A model generated the notes under the pieces. The model was given only the letters and a program-made list of their open reading frames with translations. It ran no database searches and was not told the origin of the DNA. From contig ML213537.1 of assembly GCA_004369045.1 (NCBI GenBank), positions 113,003-177,002 on the forward strand: 64,000 nucleotides of DNA, written 5' to 3'. Both the position numbers and the translations under genes were made by a program. The stretch comes from Heliocybe sulcata (Eukaryota > Basidiomycota > Agaricomycetes > Gloeophyllales > Gloeophyllaceae). Below, piece after piece: positions 21,524-32,930 of this stretch. How positions within the stretch are numbered: the stretch's first letter is position 1; each line of letters opens with the position of its first letter.

Positions 21524-24100
21524 ATGTCGGCATATGCAGACACTCTGGAATCTTCTGGTGCTCAAACGGCCGCGGCGTCAGCAATGCAGACGGAGCTCGT
21601 AGCTGTTCCCTCTCAGCGCTTCCTCGAGCACTACCTCCCGTTCGTCCCGACAGAGACCAACATGGAAGATTGTCTCCAAACGCTAATGCGTGAAGGCGTT
21701 GTTGTGGACGACTGCCATGACGGGCTGTCGCAGTCCTCATGGGCATCTTATCCCGACCGACCGTCCAAGGTCGCATCTGACGCGGTGACAGCGTACCAAC
21801 CCCTCGAGGGTATCTGCAGAGTTCTGAGCACTCTGAGAATCAACAAACGGCAAGCGTCATGCGCATATATTCAGCAACCGGTTGACGCCCAGGTCTCCGA
21901 AACACCAGGCTTCGCGCAGAACGTCGATGCTTTCTTCGTGCCACCCCAGTCAGGCTCGTGCGCCGAGCCCATACCCGCCCAGAATGTGATCGTGAATGCT
22001 CGATATCAGCTGCAGACGAGCGTGGACAGTGTGAACGAGGTACGTTCAATCCCGTGCGTAGACAGTCACAGAACTAAAGAGCCGCAGAATCGCTTCAAGG
22101 TATTGAGCGGTGTGATGCGCTGTATGGACGAGGACCTGCGGCGTACTCATATGTACAGTGTGCGCGCGTTGAATCTTCTAAACGCATAGTCAATATTCAC
22201 GCGCGGATCAGATGACCATCGAGGACGATCAGTTTATTGTCTGGTATTGGTCTCGGTCGCATTCTGCACGATCGCATCCAATTAACTTTGTCAAGGTCCG
22301 TATGACTCCGCCCAGTAACATCCAATGTACCACTGACGGAGTGTTCTGCAGGATTTGAAGACGGTTCTACGAATCCTCGTCTCCCTTCTGTTCGCATCGG
22401 AACAAGAACTCGGGCTCGATCCTACTGTCCAGCATCGCTTTGACGCGAAACGTAAACGAGATTGTTTCGTTTACAAAGTCGGCCAGAGATATTTCAAGAC
22501 CCTGGAGTGCCTTTCTGTGCACCGCCCGTTGGCTGTGGCTGGTCGCGCGACGCGCGTTTTCCGAGCAGTGGAGGTCGAGAGCTTCGACGATCTCACAGAG
22601 AAAGGACCAGCTAAAGTATTGAGGGAAGCCTGGCTCGAGTCGACGGCTGACACGGAGAAGGGCATCCAGGCCAAACTATTCGGCCAGTTCGATGCCTTAT
22701 CCGAACAACTGCGAAGTACCCGTCTGCTACCTATCCAATTGGAGGCCATGACGGACGACAGCACCAAGGCGATGCTCACAGACGCTATCATTACCGGAAA
22801 ATACAAGGACTAATTCCTCACCGTTGAGTGTGACGCAGAGGGTGCTTCATGCAAGGCAGTGGCGGATGGTGCGAAGCGAACACCATTCTGTGAGGCGGAG
22901 AGACCCCGTGTAGCACCGTCCCGTGGTCTACACGCTGAGGGGTCTGTATATGATTGCTTTCCTCGGTTGTTCAGCGCATCCCCGCCTACAGCAAATATGA
23001 GTGCCGATCGCACATTCGCGACCATGCGACCATATCGAGTTGTATATGGAGAGGTTTGTGAGCCATTGCACCATGTGACGAGTCTCGCGACGGTCCTGAA
23101 GACGATGATGAACTGTCTCACTGGTAAGCGTCTCCTGCACCTCGTTAGTTCTCTACTGAGCCCGGGTATCCCAGCGGTACAGCTGATGTACTGCATTGGA
23201 TGGATTCACCGTGACGTGAGCGCCGGTAATTTGCTTTGGTACGGTGCTGGAGAGCGGGGCATCCTGTCGGATCTGGAGTATGCAAAGGAGTTTATTCCGC
23301 ACGGTAGCGGTCACCCTGATCCGAAGACAGTTCGTCATCAGCACTGGCTTTGCTCTTGTTGCTTTTACTGACGATGCTGCTAGGGCACGGTCTCCTTCAT
23401 GGCTGTCGAGATAGCCTCCGAACTGCATATATTTGTGCCTCAGCGCGGATTCAGGAGAAAGGCCGACTCTATCAGGGTGCATCACGTTATACACAACTTT
23501 CAGCATGATCTGGAATCGTTTTTCTGGCTCCTTCTGTGGACGCTGCTCGATCGCATTGAAGGTACACCAACCTCGCAATGGCTTGTAAAAACTGTTTTCA
23601 TGGAGAATGACCTCATCGTACGCCGGAAGGTGTTAACAGACACGGGTTATCTCGGAGAAATGCTCTCAAAGGCCTTGCCTAATTGTCTAGCACCATATCG
23701 GGAAGAGCTGGAATGGTTCTCTGGTGCACTTTTCACAGGTTACATGCTGCGCGAGTCCAAAATCGAGGACATTGCGAGTTACGCACAGCCACTTTGCATC
23801 GGCAGTGCGATCCTCGCTGAATGCCATGACTGTGCCGTGGGTGCAGACGTAGTGCTCAAAGTGTATGGCAAGGCGGAAGCGCGGCTGGACGGCTCAGCCT
23901 CTCAACCTGCTAGGCGGACGATGACTGCCAGGAAGCGCGACCGGGATGAGGACGCCCACGACCCGGACAAGTCGAGTGGTGGCACAGGTTGCGACAGTGA
24001 AGAGCCGTTGTCGAAAAGTCGGCGTGGTGAGTCTACGACGGACGTGGGAGCAGAAAGGCAGCTACGGCCCCGCACCGAGTCGACTTGTAGTATCCCTTAG
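21524..24100 (+). pseudogene. FunK1-D, fungal-type protein kinase with one nonsense codon
   Basis: Exons 21524-22039, 22088-22159, 22212-22295, 22352-23123, 23175-23329, 23384-24100 give 772 codons with correct phases and GT-AG sites throughout. It also has the intact GTCCGT donor of intron 3 that copies A and C have lost. The kinase loop is complete: IHRDVSAGN, LSDLEYAKEF, ESFFWLLLW. The only lesion is TAA at 22811-22813 (codon 378), where the other copies have TAC or TAT (Tyr) in KYKDYFLT. Translation would end before the catalytic loop. It is a very young pseudogene or a sequencing error. It is convergent with the TatD 3' remnant, mirroring TatD and FunK1-E. Confidence 0.8.
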
Positions 24101-24419
24101 CATTCACGTGTAATAGTATTGCAGCTAAGTAGCCCAGTCGCTTTATGTCCCGTCATGTTGACATGCCGTGCCGCCAGTACTTGTATGAACAGCCTGCCAG
24201 GCAGGATAGGTCGCTCGCGGCGCAGTCGGGTGCCCGCGTTAGATATGATTATAGGGACGAACTCGGGTTGACACGGGTTACGCCAGACGAGGCCTAGGGT
24301 GAGTGCCCTTTACATCTACGAACAGAGGCCCTCGCAGTCAACTCACCTTCCTGGCCGCTACATCTCCTTTCCACCTCTCCTCCGCCCGCTTTGACGCACG
24401 GCACATTCACGTGCCATGC

Positions 24420-24690
24420 CTACACTCCGTACACCCGTCTCGCATTCCCCCTGCTGACACGCATCACCCGCTCCGCATCCCACCCCTCTCTGGCAATGCC
24501 TGCGACAAACTCTGCGGTCCAGGGGATCATGGCGCTATGGCAGAGCGGCAGTCGCCCTACGAATGCAGGGAGATACGGCAGATGTTTGAAATTTCACTCG
24601 AGATGAGGGTGGCGGAGCGCACCTTTGAGTGTGGGGAGCGAGGTGTAGATGTTCGAGGATGTACGGTGTGTCTTAGGCCTGCATACGGTT
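24420..24690 (-). pseudogene. TatD 3' remnant fused to a copy of the TatD promoter
   Basis: From 24690 down the sequence matches the end of TatD exon 6 (SNIYxSLPTLK), its intron and exon 7 (CHSAMIPWTAEF to the stop at 24420). Directly upstream of it, at about 24690-24790, lies a copy of the TatD promoter and 5' leader (compare 8470-8560). Exons 1 to 5 are missing, so an internal deletion of about 1.1 kb joined promoter to penultimate exon. Confidence 0.75.
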
Positions 24691-24735
24691 GCGAGGCAAA
24701 AGCATGAGAGGAGAAAATGTGACAAGTGACAGACT

Positions 24736-24751
24736 CCCGTGATGTCACGGG
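24736..24751. promoter_or_regulatory. Conserved palindrome in the rearranged TFIIIA/TatD promoter copy
   Basis: Perfect 7-bp inverted repeat CCCGTGA / TCACGGG with a 2-bp spacer. It corresponds to the 6-bp version at 8483-8498. Confidence 0.45.
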
Positions 24752-24793
24752 ACCGTTTGACGCGTTCCTGTCTCTGCCACACTCACCCAAGCT

Positions 24794-24818
24794 AGGGAGA
24801 GGGAGAGGGAGAGGGAGG
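24794..24818. repeat. Hexanucleotide microsatellite (AGGGAG)n
   Basis: About four tandem copies, purine-only on the plus strand, placed at the edge of the rearranged promoter copy. Confidence 0.7.
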
Positions 24819-25005
24819 AGAAATAAATATCAGGAGAATAGAAAGGGTCAGATCTGTATATACTGGTAGCCTGCACTGGGAGGGAATCTAATTGCGCGCG
24901 GCGTGTGCTACCACAGCATAAGCAAGAACGGTCCTAAGTGTTCTTTTACAAATACTACCTAGCCTGTCCACTCTCTAAGTATTTCTGCGATGACCGTGGC
25001 AGGCC

Positions 25006-25140
25006 ATGTCCTTCAGCGCCACGTCGACGGTGTCCAGGCAGTGCGGGTATCCTCAAGCAGGATCAATCCGTCTTTCCACTCCCGGCACTCCAGTTTGAAC
25101 GTCTGACGTCGTCACCCGCTCTCATGTTGCCAAGAAGAAC
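25006..25140 (+). pseudogene. TFIIIA 5' fragment
   Basis: Starts with the same Met-Ser as TFIIIA and follows its first 25-30 codons (STSTVSR..., IRLSTP) with substitutions and frame changes. It is lost before the first zinc finger. Its orientation relative to the TatD remnant is the same as that of the intact pair, but inverted in the window. Confidence 0.65.
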
Positions 25141-25514
25141 GGAGGGTGGTCGTCAATTGCATCTGACAAGACTTCGGTCAGAATTACGCTAAGAACCGAT
25201 TTGGTGAGGACGACCGGACACGAGAGATGCTTCTGGTCCAATACGCAGCTCTGCACGTCGTAGAGCATCAAGTGCTCGATAACGGCGCCTATACAAGAGC
25301 CAATCGTGAAGCTTGTCAAGGATACGGGCTTATTCATCCAGGGAATGGCGACATATTGCGTGGCACTGCTACCTTACATATAAGCCCAAATCGTGAAGCT
25401 TGAAGGAGGGGACCCTATGTCAGATTCTGATTCCAATCAGCGGTACCATGCTCTGGGACATCAATCTACGCCCGATCGATTATACAAACACGCGCCAGAA
25501 TAACCGCCTGACGT

Positions 25515-26322
25515 TTATGCTTTGTCCTTGACCGCCTGCCAGCTGGGGCGGCTGCTAATGTCCTTCCACCAGCGCGCAACATTGGGGCGCTTGCCGTCCT
25601 CGAGGAAGGAGAAGCCGCAGGGGGCGAGCATGGCGCCGTAGGAGAGATGGAAGAGGTCAGCGAGGGTGAGTTCCTGCAGCGAGGTCAGCGCTATTTGGGA
25701 AGAACGGTGGGTAGGAGAGAAGATAAGAAGGTAACATAACGGATGGTGGGTTAGAGGAGGTAAGGGGTGGGATAACTAGTACTCACATCACCAGCGAGGT
25801 ACTTTTGGGTGCTGAGGATCTTGTCGTACGCATCGAGTTTGCCATCAAGAGCGGCGGCGTACTCTTGTACGCGCGCATCGTCCGTCTTTCCGCCGCGCAG
25901 CCTAGCACAGCAATATCGCAACGGTCACCAGCATCCACAAAGACGCACCCCTCAAACACGACTCACGGCTTGACCACCTTCTCCACCGCGATCCCCCTCG
26001 CGAACGGCTCGAAATTTGCCATCTCGACGCTCGCCGCCTGCTCAAACTTTGCCTGGGCCTTCACGTCCTTCGGGACCAGCGCCGAGCCAGCCTTGGCCGC
26101 CAGGTACCGCGCAATGGCACGCGACTCGAAGAGCACGAACCCGTCGTCGTCGATGTACGGCACCTGCCCAAAGGGCTGCTTCGCGAGGACGTCGGCGGAC
26201 TTTTGCTCGCCCTTGCCAAGATCGATGATGGTGAGCTCGTAGGGGATGTTGAGCTCTTTGCAGACGACGGCGACGCGGCGCGTGCAGGTGGAGATGGGGT
26301 TGCCGACGAGTTGGAGGACCAT
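25515..26322 (-). CDS. GST2, glutathione S-transferase, GSTF (phi)-like
   Basis: Exons in coding order: 26322-25967, 25901-25787, 25673-25515, giving 209 aa. The N-terminal domain has Ser11 in the STCTRRV context, PFGQVPYID around the cis-proline and FESRAIARYL contacting glutathione. The C-terminal helical domain has YLAGD, LTLADLFHL and NVARWWK. The role is cytosolic conjugation of glutathione to electrophiles, for example wood extractives. Its intron positions equal those of GST3 and, apart from one extra intron in exon 1, those of GST1. GST2 and GST3 form a head-to-tail pair on the minus strand and are nearly identical, so they arose by a recent tandem duplication. A TATAAC element lies about 45 bp upstream of the start. 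No lesion is seen. Confidence 0.9.
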
Positions 26323-27006
26323 TGCGGGAGGTTGTGGGTGCTGATTAGGGAGGCATTCCTGTGTTATATGCGATGATACCAGGCGTGGACTCAGTCAGGA
26401 GCAGAAGCAGCATGATCGGGACTGGTGGCTGAATCAGCTGTCGGAACAAACCGCCATAATCAGTTTCTATTAATAGCTTCATCATGTAATGTCCGACTCT
26501 GATCCGTCTGATCGCAATCGCGCCAGGCTCAGTCCCTGGCGGACCTCTTCCGCCTGTCGTACAGCGTCATGCTCAAGACTGTGAAAAAGGCGAAGAGATG
26601 GCCGAGCGTCGTGCGGTGGTAGGGAGAGGTAAAGGATGCGCCGCAGGTCGACCTCTCTCTGACATGGGTGATGGTCAGTATGTCTTGGAAGTTAACATGT
26701 CTGAGGGATGTACGGGCTTGTTTGCAAAGGAAGGCTGGGCGCACCGTCTAGTTATAATCATAAAGTCGCCAGCGCCTGGAAGAGGATCAACAATAACCGT
26801 GCATTCAGATAGGTCGATGGCAAGGTATATCGTACTCAAGGATAAATAAGCAGAGGGCCCTCTCGCCTTGGCACTCTTCGCATCGCCGAATGGAGCAACT
26901 TGAGATCAGTCACTCGTAATTGCAATATTAATTGCATCGGTATCGTACATGTCCCCCGTGTCCTCTCCATCCTGACTTGCTCATTCATTCCGCAAAACCT
27001 TAGGGC
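26323..27006. other. Intergenic between GST2 and GST3
   Basis: Holds the GST2 promoter and the 3' region of GST3. Short frames (26598-26849 plus, 26529-26744 minus) overlap antisense and look non-coding. Confidence 0.45.
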
Positions 27007-27756
27007 TTAGGCCTGGTCTTTGACCGCCTGCCAGCTTGGGCGGCTGGTAATGTCCTTCCACCAGCGCGCGACGTTGGGGCGCTTGCCGTCCTCGAGGAAG
27101 GAGAAGCCGCACGGGGCGAGCATGGCGCCGTAGGTGAGATGGAAGAGGTCTGCGAGGGTGAGTTCCTGGAGGCGGGTCAGCGTTCGCCCGGACAGAAACG
27201 ATGGGAGGTGGGAGGTGCGATAACTCACATCGCCGGCGAGGTACTTTTGAGTGCTCAGGATCTTCTCGTACGCGTCGAGTTTGCCAGCGAGAGCAGTGGC
27301 GTACTCCTGGACGCGCGCTTCGTCCGTCTTCCCGCCGCGCATCCTACGCACGACACCCGTCAGCTATATCCACAGAGGAGCTGTGACGGACAGAACGCAC
27401 AACTTGAAGACCTTCTCAGCCGCGATCGCGCTGGCGAACGCATCAAAGTTCGACAACTCGATGCTCGCCGCCTGCTCAAACTTTGCCTGGGCCTTCAGGT
27501 CCTTCGGGATCAACGCCGAGCCGGCCTTCGTCGCGAGGTACCTCGCAATCGCACGCGACTCGAAGAGCACGAACCCGTCGTCGTCGATGTACGGTATCTG
27601 CCCGAACGGCTGCTTGGCGAGGAACTCGGGGGACTTCTGCTCGCCCTTGCTAAGGTCGATGACTGTGAGCTCGTAGGGGATGTTGAGCTCTTTGCAGACG
27701 ACGGCGACGCGGCGGGTGCAGGTGGAGTAGGGGTTGCCGACGAGTTGGAGGACCAT
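27007..27756 (-). CDS. GST3, glutathione S-transferase, GSTF (phi)-like
   Basis: Exons in coding order: 27756-27401, 27343-27229, 27165-27007, giving 209 aa, the same length and intron phases as GST2. Ser11 lies in YSTCTRRV, and PFGQIPYID, FESRAIARYL and LTLADLFHL are intact. The main differences from GST2 are in the segment after residue 40 and in the helix before the intron (AEKVFKL against AEKVVKP), close to the hydrophobic substrate pocket. The pair may therefore differ in substrate range; this is inference. It is the upstream gene of the pair, with a TATA box 70 bp before the start. Confidence 0.9.
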
Positions 27757-27826
27757 CGCGGTGAGTCTGCGGGTGTTAGACAGAGTTGGATTGGGTGGAT
27801 GGGTTGGTCGATGGAGAGGAGCCCAT

Positions 27827-27832
27827 CTTATA
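27827..27832 (-). promoter_or_regulatory. TATA box of GST3
   Basis: TATAAG on the minus strand, about 70 bp upstream of the start at 27756. Confidence 0.5.
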
Positions 27833-28634
27833 TGCGCCGGGTTGGAATACTTTTTGATGATAGCCAGGCATCGAGGTGGCTGAATCAGCGTGCAACAGAA
27901 TTGCCTGATATGGATGATGGGCCTAAGCAGGTTTACGTGCTTGACCGGCCGCTTTCAATCGCTGTTGTGCTGGACGATTTCGTCGGCGAGATTGCTTCAT
28001 TTGAGGAAGATGGATTAGCAAGACGACCATGTCCACCCAGCGCTCTGACCAGATGGTTTTTACGAGCTGGCATAGGACGCGGTGCTCTCGTCAGCATGCA
28101 CCAAGTATTATGCCCACTTACGCATTGAGCTTGACCACTACTCTCACCTCAGCCTGCTCGGGCTTATGCATCAGTTTCACTCCTCGTTCGGTTGGTGGAG
28201 GGCGCCCATTGCTCCTTGCTTCGCCTCATCTACGACTCTACCGAAAGGGTTGTAAGTATACGATCGGTGGCTGATATAGATAGTCTGTGGCGTGGTCAGT
28301 ACCATCGATTCCTGCGTCCAAAATTCAATGCGCTCGGTTGGCAGGTTCTTCACAGCCAGGTTCCAGAATTACGGCGGTATATCCTAGCTCTGGCGACGGC
28401 GATCGAGGAATACCACAACATCAAGGCCGGGCGCGCAATGTCCTCGGCGAACGTCCCGTACCAAGGGAGCGCTAGAGCTCTACTATCCTTCTGGTGACTT
28501 TGAAGTCAAGGACAGCGTCATAGTACCTCGCCGGTTAATGACTGGGAAAAGTCGAGAATGAAGGAGCGGGACTTCAACCTGCCGGGGTTGGAAGAACCGG
28601 ACGAAGGCGAGTCACTTGCAGAGGTCTAGGTATC
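27833..28634. other. Intergenic, no gene recognised
   Basis: A plus-strand frame 28192-28497 contains an ordered segment (RRYILALATAIEEYHNI) that could be a relic exon, but I cannot place it in a family. Oxygenase homology starts abruptly at about 28635. Confidence 0.4.
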
Positions 28635-30063
28635 ATAAGCGCGAATTCGAGCCTTCCGGTCCTCGTCCATGGTAGGCTCCTGTCCTCGCTCCGGAAGACG
28701 CTCGGAGAGAACGCCTTCCCGCTTGATACCAGGGCTCTCTTCGAGCGGCTTCAAGACGACGTCATCGTCGAACACGGCAAAGTAGAAGACACCGAGACGA
28801 GTGTAGCCGTGTTGCGAGGGAGGGGGCTGGACGACGTGAAGGATAGTCGCTTTGTAGATCCCTCCGGAGAGGAACTCGAGAGCGTCGCCAATGTTAATAA
28901 CCTGGACGGTCAGAGGTCGACGATGACGGAATAGTGGTACTTACTAGCGCATTTTCGATATGTTTGACCCATTTCCACCAGCCTTTGGGAGATAGGATTT
29001 GTTGACCAGCTGGGCCGGCTCCACAGCACCGTCACACTGCCGAGATATACACGAGTCGGATACTCGTAACTCGAACCTGCATTCACTATAGATCTACGTA
29101 CCGGTGTGACCTTTGAGCCAGACGTTTTTAGACTTCTGTTCATCCTCACCCAAGCAAAGTAGGCGCAAGCAGATTCGCGCGAGTGCGTCCGCATGCTATA
29201 TCATTAGTCGCACTGAAACCATATTAGCAGCGTCTGGCCAGAGAAGAAATACGACGTACATGTCGATTCGCGCTTGGCATCGTATTTGTGAATGTTCACC
29301 AAAGCGTCCTCGGGCATCTCAAGACCAAGTGCCGGCAGCCTCATGAGGAATGGCACGTTTATATACCAGGACACCCTTACCGAAGGAGTGGATCAAGAAT
29401 GTTAACATGGCAGTACTCGAGAAAGGCCTGGAGCTCTGGTAAGGATGGCCGAAGTGCCTGTGGGTGCGGCGTCCGATTGACGGATGAACTCGAAACGAGG
29501 ACCAGGTAGTGGAAGTACCCAGTACTATTGTTGCGGTCGATTCGATCCTGCACGCCATTGTCAATGTGCTGACGGTACATAGCTCACATATCAGCAACGT
29601 GTTCCGTATGAAGAACAGCAGGCATACCCAGTACTTTCGAAGCTTGTAGGACATTGGCTTTGATATCGCCAATGTATATTAAATGACCCTTTGGTATTGT
29701 TGAAGAACGACGAGGCTGGTAGTTATTCTTGATATCGAAGCGTAAGTTTGCGATACACTTGGTCGGACGAGACGTTAGAATTGGATCATCATCTCAAAGA
29801 GAGAAAACGGCACCTGGGCGGGAGTGTGACCATGGTTCATAACGTACATGAAGCCTGAGGTCTTTACGGTGTCCCGAATGAGCTCCCGAATGACCATGGC
29901 ACGTACGCTCTGTGCGGGGCCTACCAAGTCGACTATGGGAAGGTCGGCATACTCCACTGTAAATAAAGCATTCAACCTCCAATCTGCCCATCAACGCACA
30001 TTGTTCTATAGGACGCGGCACTGGCGTATACGGGTCAACATGTAGGAGACCTTGTGTGGACAT
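28635..30063 (-). pseudogene. 2OG-Fe(II) oxygenase copy A, decayed and 3' truncated
   Basis: Exons 1 and 2 are still good (start at 30063, then YADLPIVDL, MNHGHTPAQ with a GTGCCG donor). Exon 3 has lost its frame between about 29650 and 29750. Later exons are recognisable by position: the region before the HxD exon at about 29110-29130 keeps a GTACGT donor where copies B and C have GCAAGT. Many stops are present. Homology ends at about 28635, so the last 25 or so codons (the VKKG...KHYN tail) are missing. It is the most decayed of the six copies. Confidence 0.75.
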
Positions 30064-30422
30064 GGTGGGGCTCGGGGACTCGCCACGTTAACTTGGGACG
30101 ATTGGCGTATCTATACAATACGCACATTTGGCTGAATCCTGGCTGTTCTTCTCTCTGACGGGACTGGAGTCACCCGGCGGCGATTCAATATTCAGTATGG
30201 ACATACCTGTGCGAGAGCCATATCAGGAGAATTACTACGAGGAGTATCATATACTGTAACTTAGTTGGACAGCTATGCTTTCATCGGTCTCTGACGAATA
30301 CCGGTGGAAGTAGTCATAATAGTTCGGCATGCCGATGAATATCGATGGCATGTGCGAGCCTCACGGGTGTCTGGGACTCGCGAAAAAGAGTGCCAGTACT
30401 TGATGCTACAGCGACCTGGTTC
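30064..30422. other. Intergenic between oxygenase copies A and B
   Basis: Contains the copy A promoter (TATA-like CTATACAATA on plus at about 30110) and the 3' end of copy B. No gene seen. Confidence 0.4.
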
Positions 30423-32034
30423 TCAGTTGTAGTGCTTGACAAGGATCCCTTCAAGATACTCAGTATCCACGCCGCCTCCGCCCTTCTTCACCTCGCTCTG
30501 TCCGTAAGCGCGGATTCGGGCCTTCCGGTACTCGTCCATAGTAGGCTCCTTCCCCTGCTCTGGAAGACGGTCAGGACGTGGACCTTGCCTCATAATAACA
30601 GGGATTTCTTCCAGCGGCTTCAAGACAACGTCGTTATCCAGGAAGGCGAAATATATGACACTCAATTTCGTATATCCGCGCTGCGATGGAGGAGGCTGGA
30701 CGACGCGGTGGATCGTGGCTTTGTATAATCCGCCGGAGAGGAACTCTAGTGCGTCCCCGATATTAATGACCTGGCCATACGAGACTGAGGTGACGAAGCA
30801 CTCCGGTTGGATAATTGGGCTTACTAGGGCGTTGTCAATGTGCCTGACCCATTTCCACCGGCCTTCAGGTGACCTGACCTGCAGAGCAGCGACGGGCTGA
30901 CTCCATAAAATGGTGACACTGCCGACGTCTACAAGAGTACCAGGAATGTTCGTAATGCGAGTCTTGTTACCCTAATTACTGTTTGACTTGCCTGTGTGAC
31001 CTTTAAGCCAGACATTCTCCGTCTTCTCTTCTTCTTCTTCTGACTTAGGATAGCTTGAGATGGAGGTAAGTCAATTGCTCAAGTACGGCACCTTCCTCCG
31101 CTTACTATTTCATTAATCTCACTGGCATACCGAACCATTAGCATTAGCCGAGAGAGCCAACAAGGTAAACTCACGCCACGACTCAGTCTGAGCATTGTAC
31201 TTGTGAGTGTTGACTAGCGTTTCCTCGGGCATCTCAAGACCGAGCGCCAAGAGCCTCAGTAAGAATGAAGTGTCACAGCAAGGACGCAGCCAGATGATAA
31301 GATGTCTTTACCTGAGTATCGAGTGAAGGATGTTAACATGGCAGTGCTCGAGGAAAGCTTCGATTTCAGGGAGAAAAGGCCGAAGAGCCTCGGGATGCTG
31401 CTTTGGATCACTATCTGGGTGAACTGGAATTCCGATATGATCTGGCTGAGCTCGGTACAGGTGCCAAGAGCCGTGGTACTTACTATTGTAGTTTTCAATT
31501 TGATCGTGCACTCCATTGGCGATGTGCTAAACAGAACAAGGAGCGAACATGGGCATCGTACTCGACAATGATAAGCAACACACGTACCCAGTACTTCCGA
31601 AGCTTGTAGCCTTGGTACGAACCGGTGGCTTTGATATCGCCTGCGTAAATCTGCTTCTCGTCGTTCTTCACAGCGTCAAAGGGTACGTTCGCGATATCGA
31701 AGATACGCTTCATCTGAGAGCCAGTCAGTAGTGGACAACGTAAAGGAAGGAAAGAGCTCTACCTGAGCAGGGCTGTAGCCGTGATTAATGACGTACATGA
31801 AGCCTGACGTCTTCATGGTATCTCGGACAATTGCCGCGAGCTCTGTGCGGCCTTCTGCGGTGGCAGCCTTGCTCAGGTCGATGATGGGCAGGTCGGCATA
31901 TTTCACTTAAAGAATGACGGATGAGAATGTTGTGGGCTACGATTCAGCAAATGGACTATAAGAGACCTACAGTCCTCGGTAGGCGGAGGGGCTTGAATGT
32001 ACGAGTCGATAAGCGATATGTCTGGCGCGGGCAT
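30423..32034 (-). CDS. 2-oxoglutarate/Fe(II)-dependent oxygenase B (IPNS-like)
   Basis: Ten exons in coding order: 32034-31971, 31905-31763, 31713-31588, 31526-31484, 31414-31312, 31254-31175, 31121-31106, 31053-30992, 30928-30825, 30770-30423. They give 362 aa, normal for this superfamily. The N-terminal DIOX_N part has YADLPIIDLS and INHGYSPAQ. The jelly-roll core has the iron triad His211-x-Asp213 (GHTDVGS) and His268 (ATIHRVV). The family oxidises small molecules by hydroxylation, desaturation or ring closure using O2 and 2-oxoglutarate; the substrate is unknown. Exon 7 is 16 nt and is required for phase. Intron 8 is GC-AG (GCAAGT). An acidic run (EEEEEK) before the HxD motif comes from a GAA repeat. 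Frame and motifs are intact. Confidence 0.87.
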
Positions 32035-32845
32035 GTTGGGGGGAGTATGACGTGAAGGTAGGTGTAACCGGAGGCCATGGCATATGTATACCCGGAGGAA
32101 GGAAGCTGAAGAGTCACATAGGAGTCCAGTCTGTGAACAGATGAGTGCGATAGATGCTTCTTCGTGAATGAATCGTGGAAGTTGATTCGTCACATGTGGG
32201 TTAGTCAAGGATCGCCTTGCCTATTCGACCTACCGTGCACGATCCTTTCCAAAATGACAACGGTGTCAGGACCGTGATACTATACCCATGCTATGATTAG
32301 GCCATGTTGGAACCATGTTGGCAAAAAATGGACCTCAAGTAGGGTCGTGCATCTAAGCGCAGTTGGACAGCCATTCCGACCTTTGAATACTTGCACGGAC
32401 CGTGGTGGCTCGCGTGTTGAACAAGCTTTGATGAATATCTACAGAAGCAGTGATTCATTCGACCTCCTCCGACTAGTTGGGGGAAAGTAGAGCACAGATT
32501 GGATCAACTGACATCCATAGGCGCTCTTCTGGGCTTGACGCTGCGCTCCCCAAGTGAAGAAGCTACCGAGAAATATCTTGGTTTGGCCTCGCCAGTCCTC
32601 GTCCTCATCCTGTCCGCCCTGATTAGGTACAAGATGGTCTGATACTGGATATACACAACGTGGTGGAATGAATAGTGGACAGAACTCAGCGCGCAACGGA
32701 AGGTTGGGTTCGAGAGGACGTGGAATGTGTGCCGAGACATACTTCATATCCCATCCTAGAGCGCGTGCCTGCGTGCACTTGCATAGCGCGGAAAGGACGA
32801 GCAACAACTAGCACGAAACGCTCGCGAAGTTACACCGACTATTCC
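32035..32845. repeat. Spacer upstream of oxygenase B, duplicated at 40566-41345
   Basis: The two spacers align over most of their length (for example GGGGGGAGTATGACGTG at about 32038 and 40571, and CAGTTGGACA near 32362 and 40856). It holds the oxygenase B promoter, with a TATA-like GTATACATATG on the minus strand about 50-60 bp upstream of the start. No gene is seen. Confidence 0.6.
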
Positions 32846-32918
32846 TCAGTTATCGTGTTTAACAAGGACGCACTCGAGATACTGCATATCCACGCTCCTC
32901 CCACCCTTCTGCACCGAG
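32846..32918 (-). pseudogene. 2OG-Fe(II) oxygenase fragment F (last 24 codons)
   Basis: Matches the C-terminal end of oxygenases B and C (TGA at 32848-32846, then the codons for the tail ending near KHYN) with substitutions. It is cut off at about 32918, where the 2.6-kb duplicated segment begins. Its position matches the 3' end of oxygenase C in the second block. Confidence 0.65.
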
Positions 32919-32930
32919 TACGTTGCTCCG

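Noticed and set aside
27139-28128. 329-codon plus-strand frame, one of the longest in the window
   Set aside because: Antisense of GST3 over most of its length; Glu/Arg/Leu-rich mirror composition.
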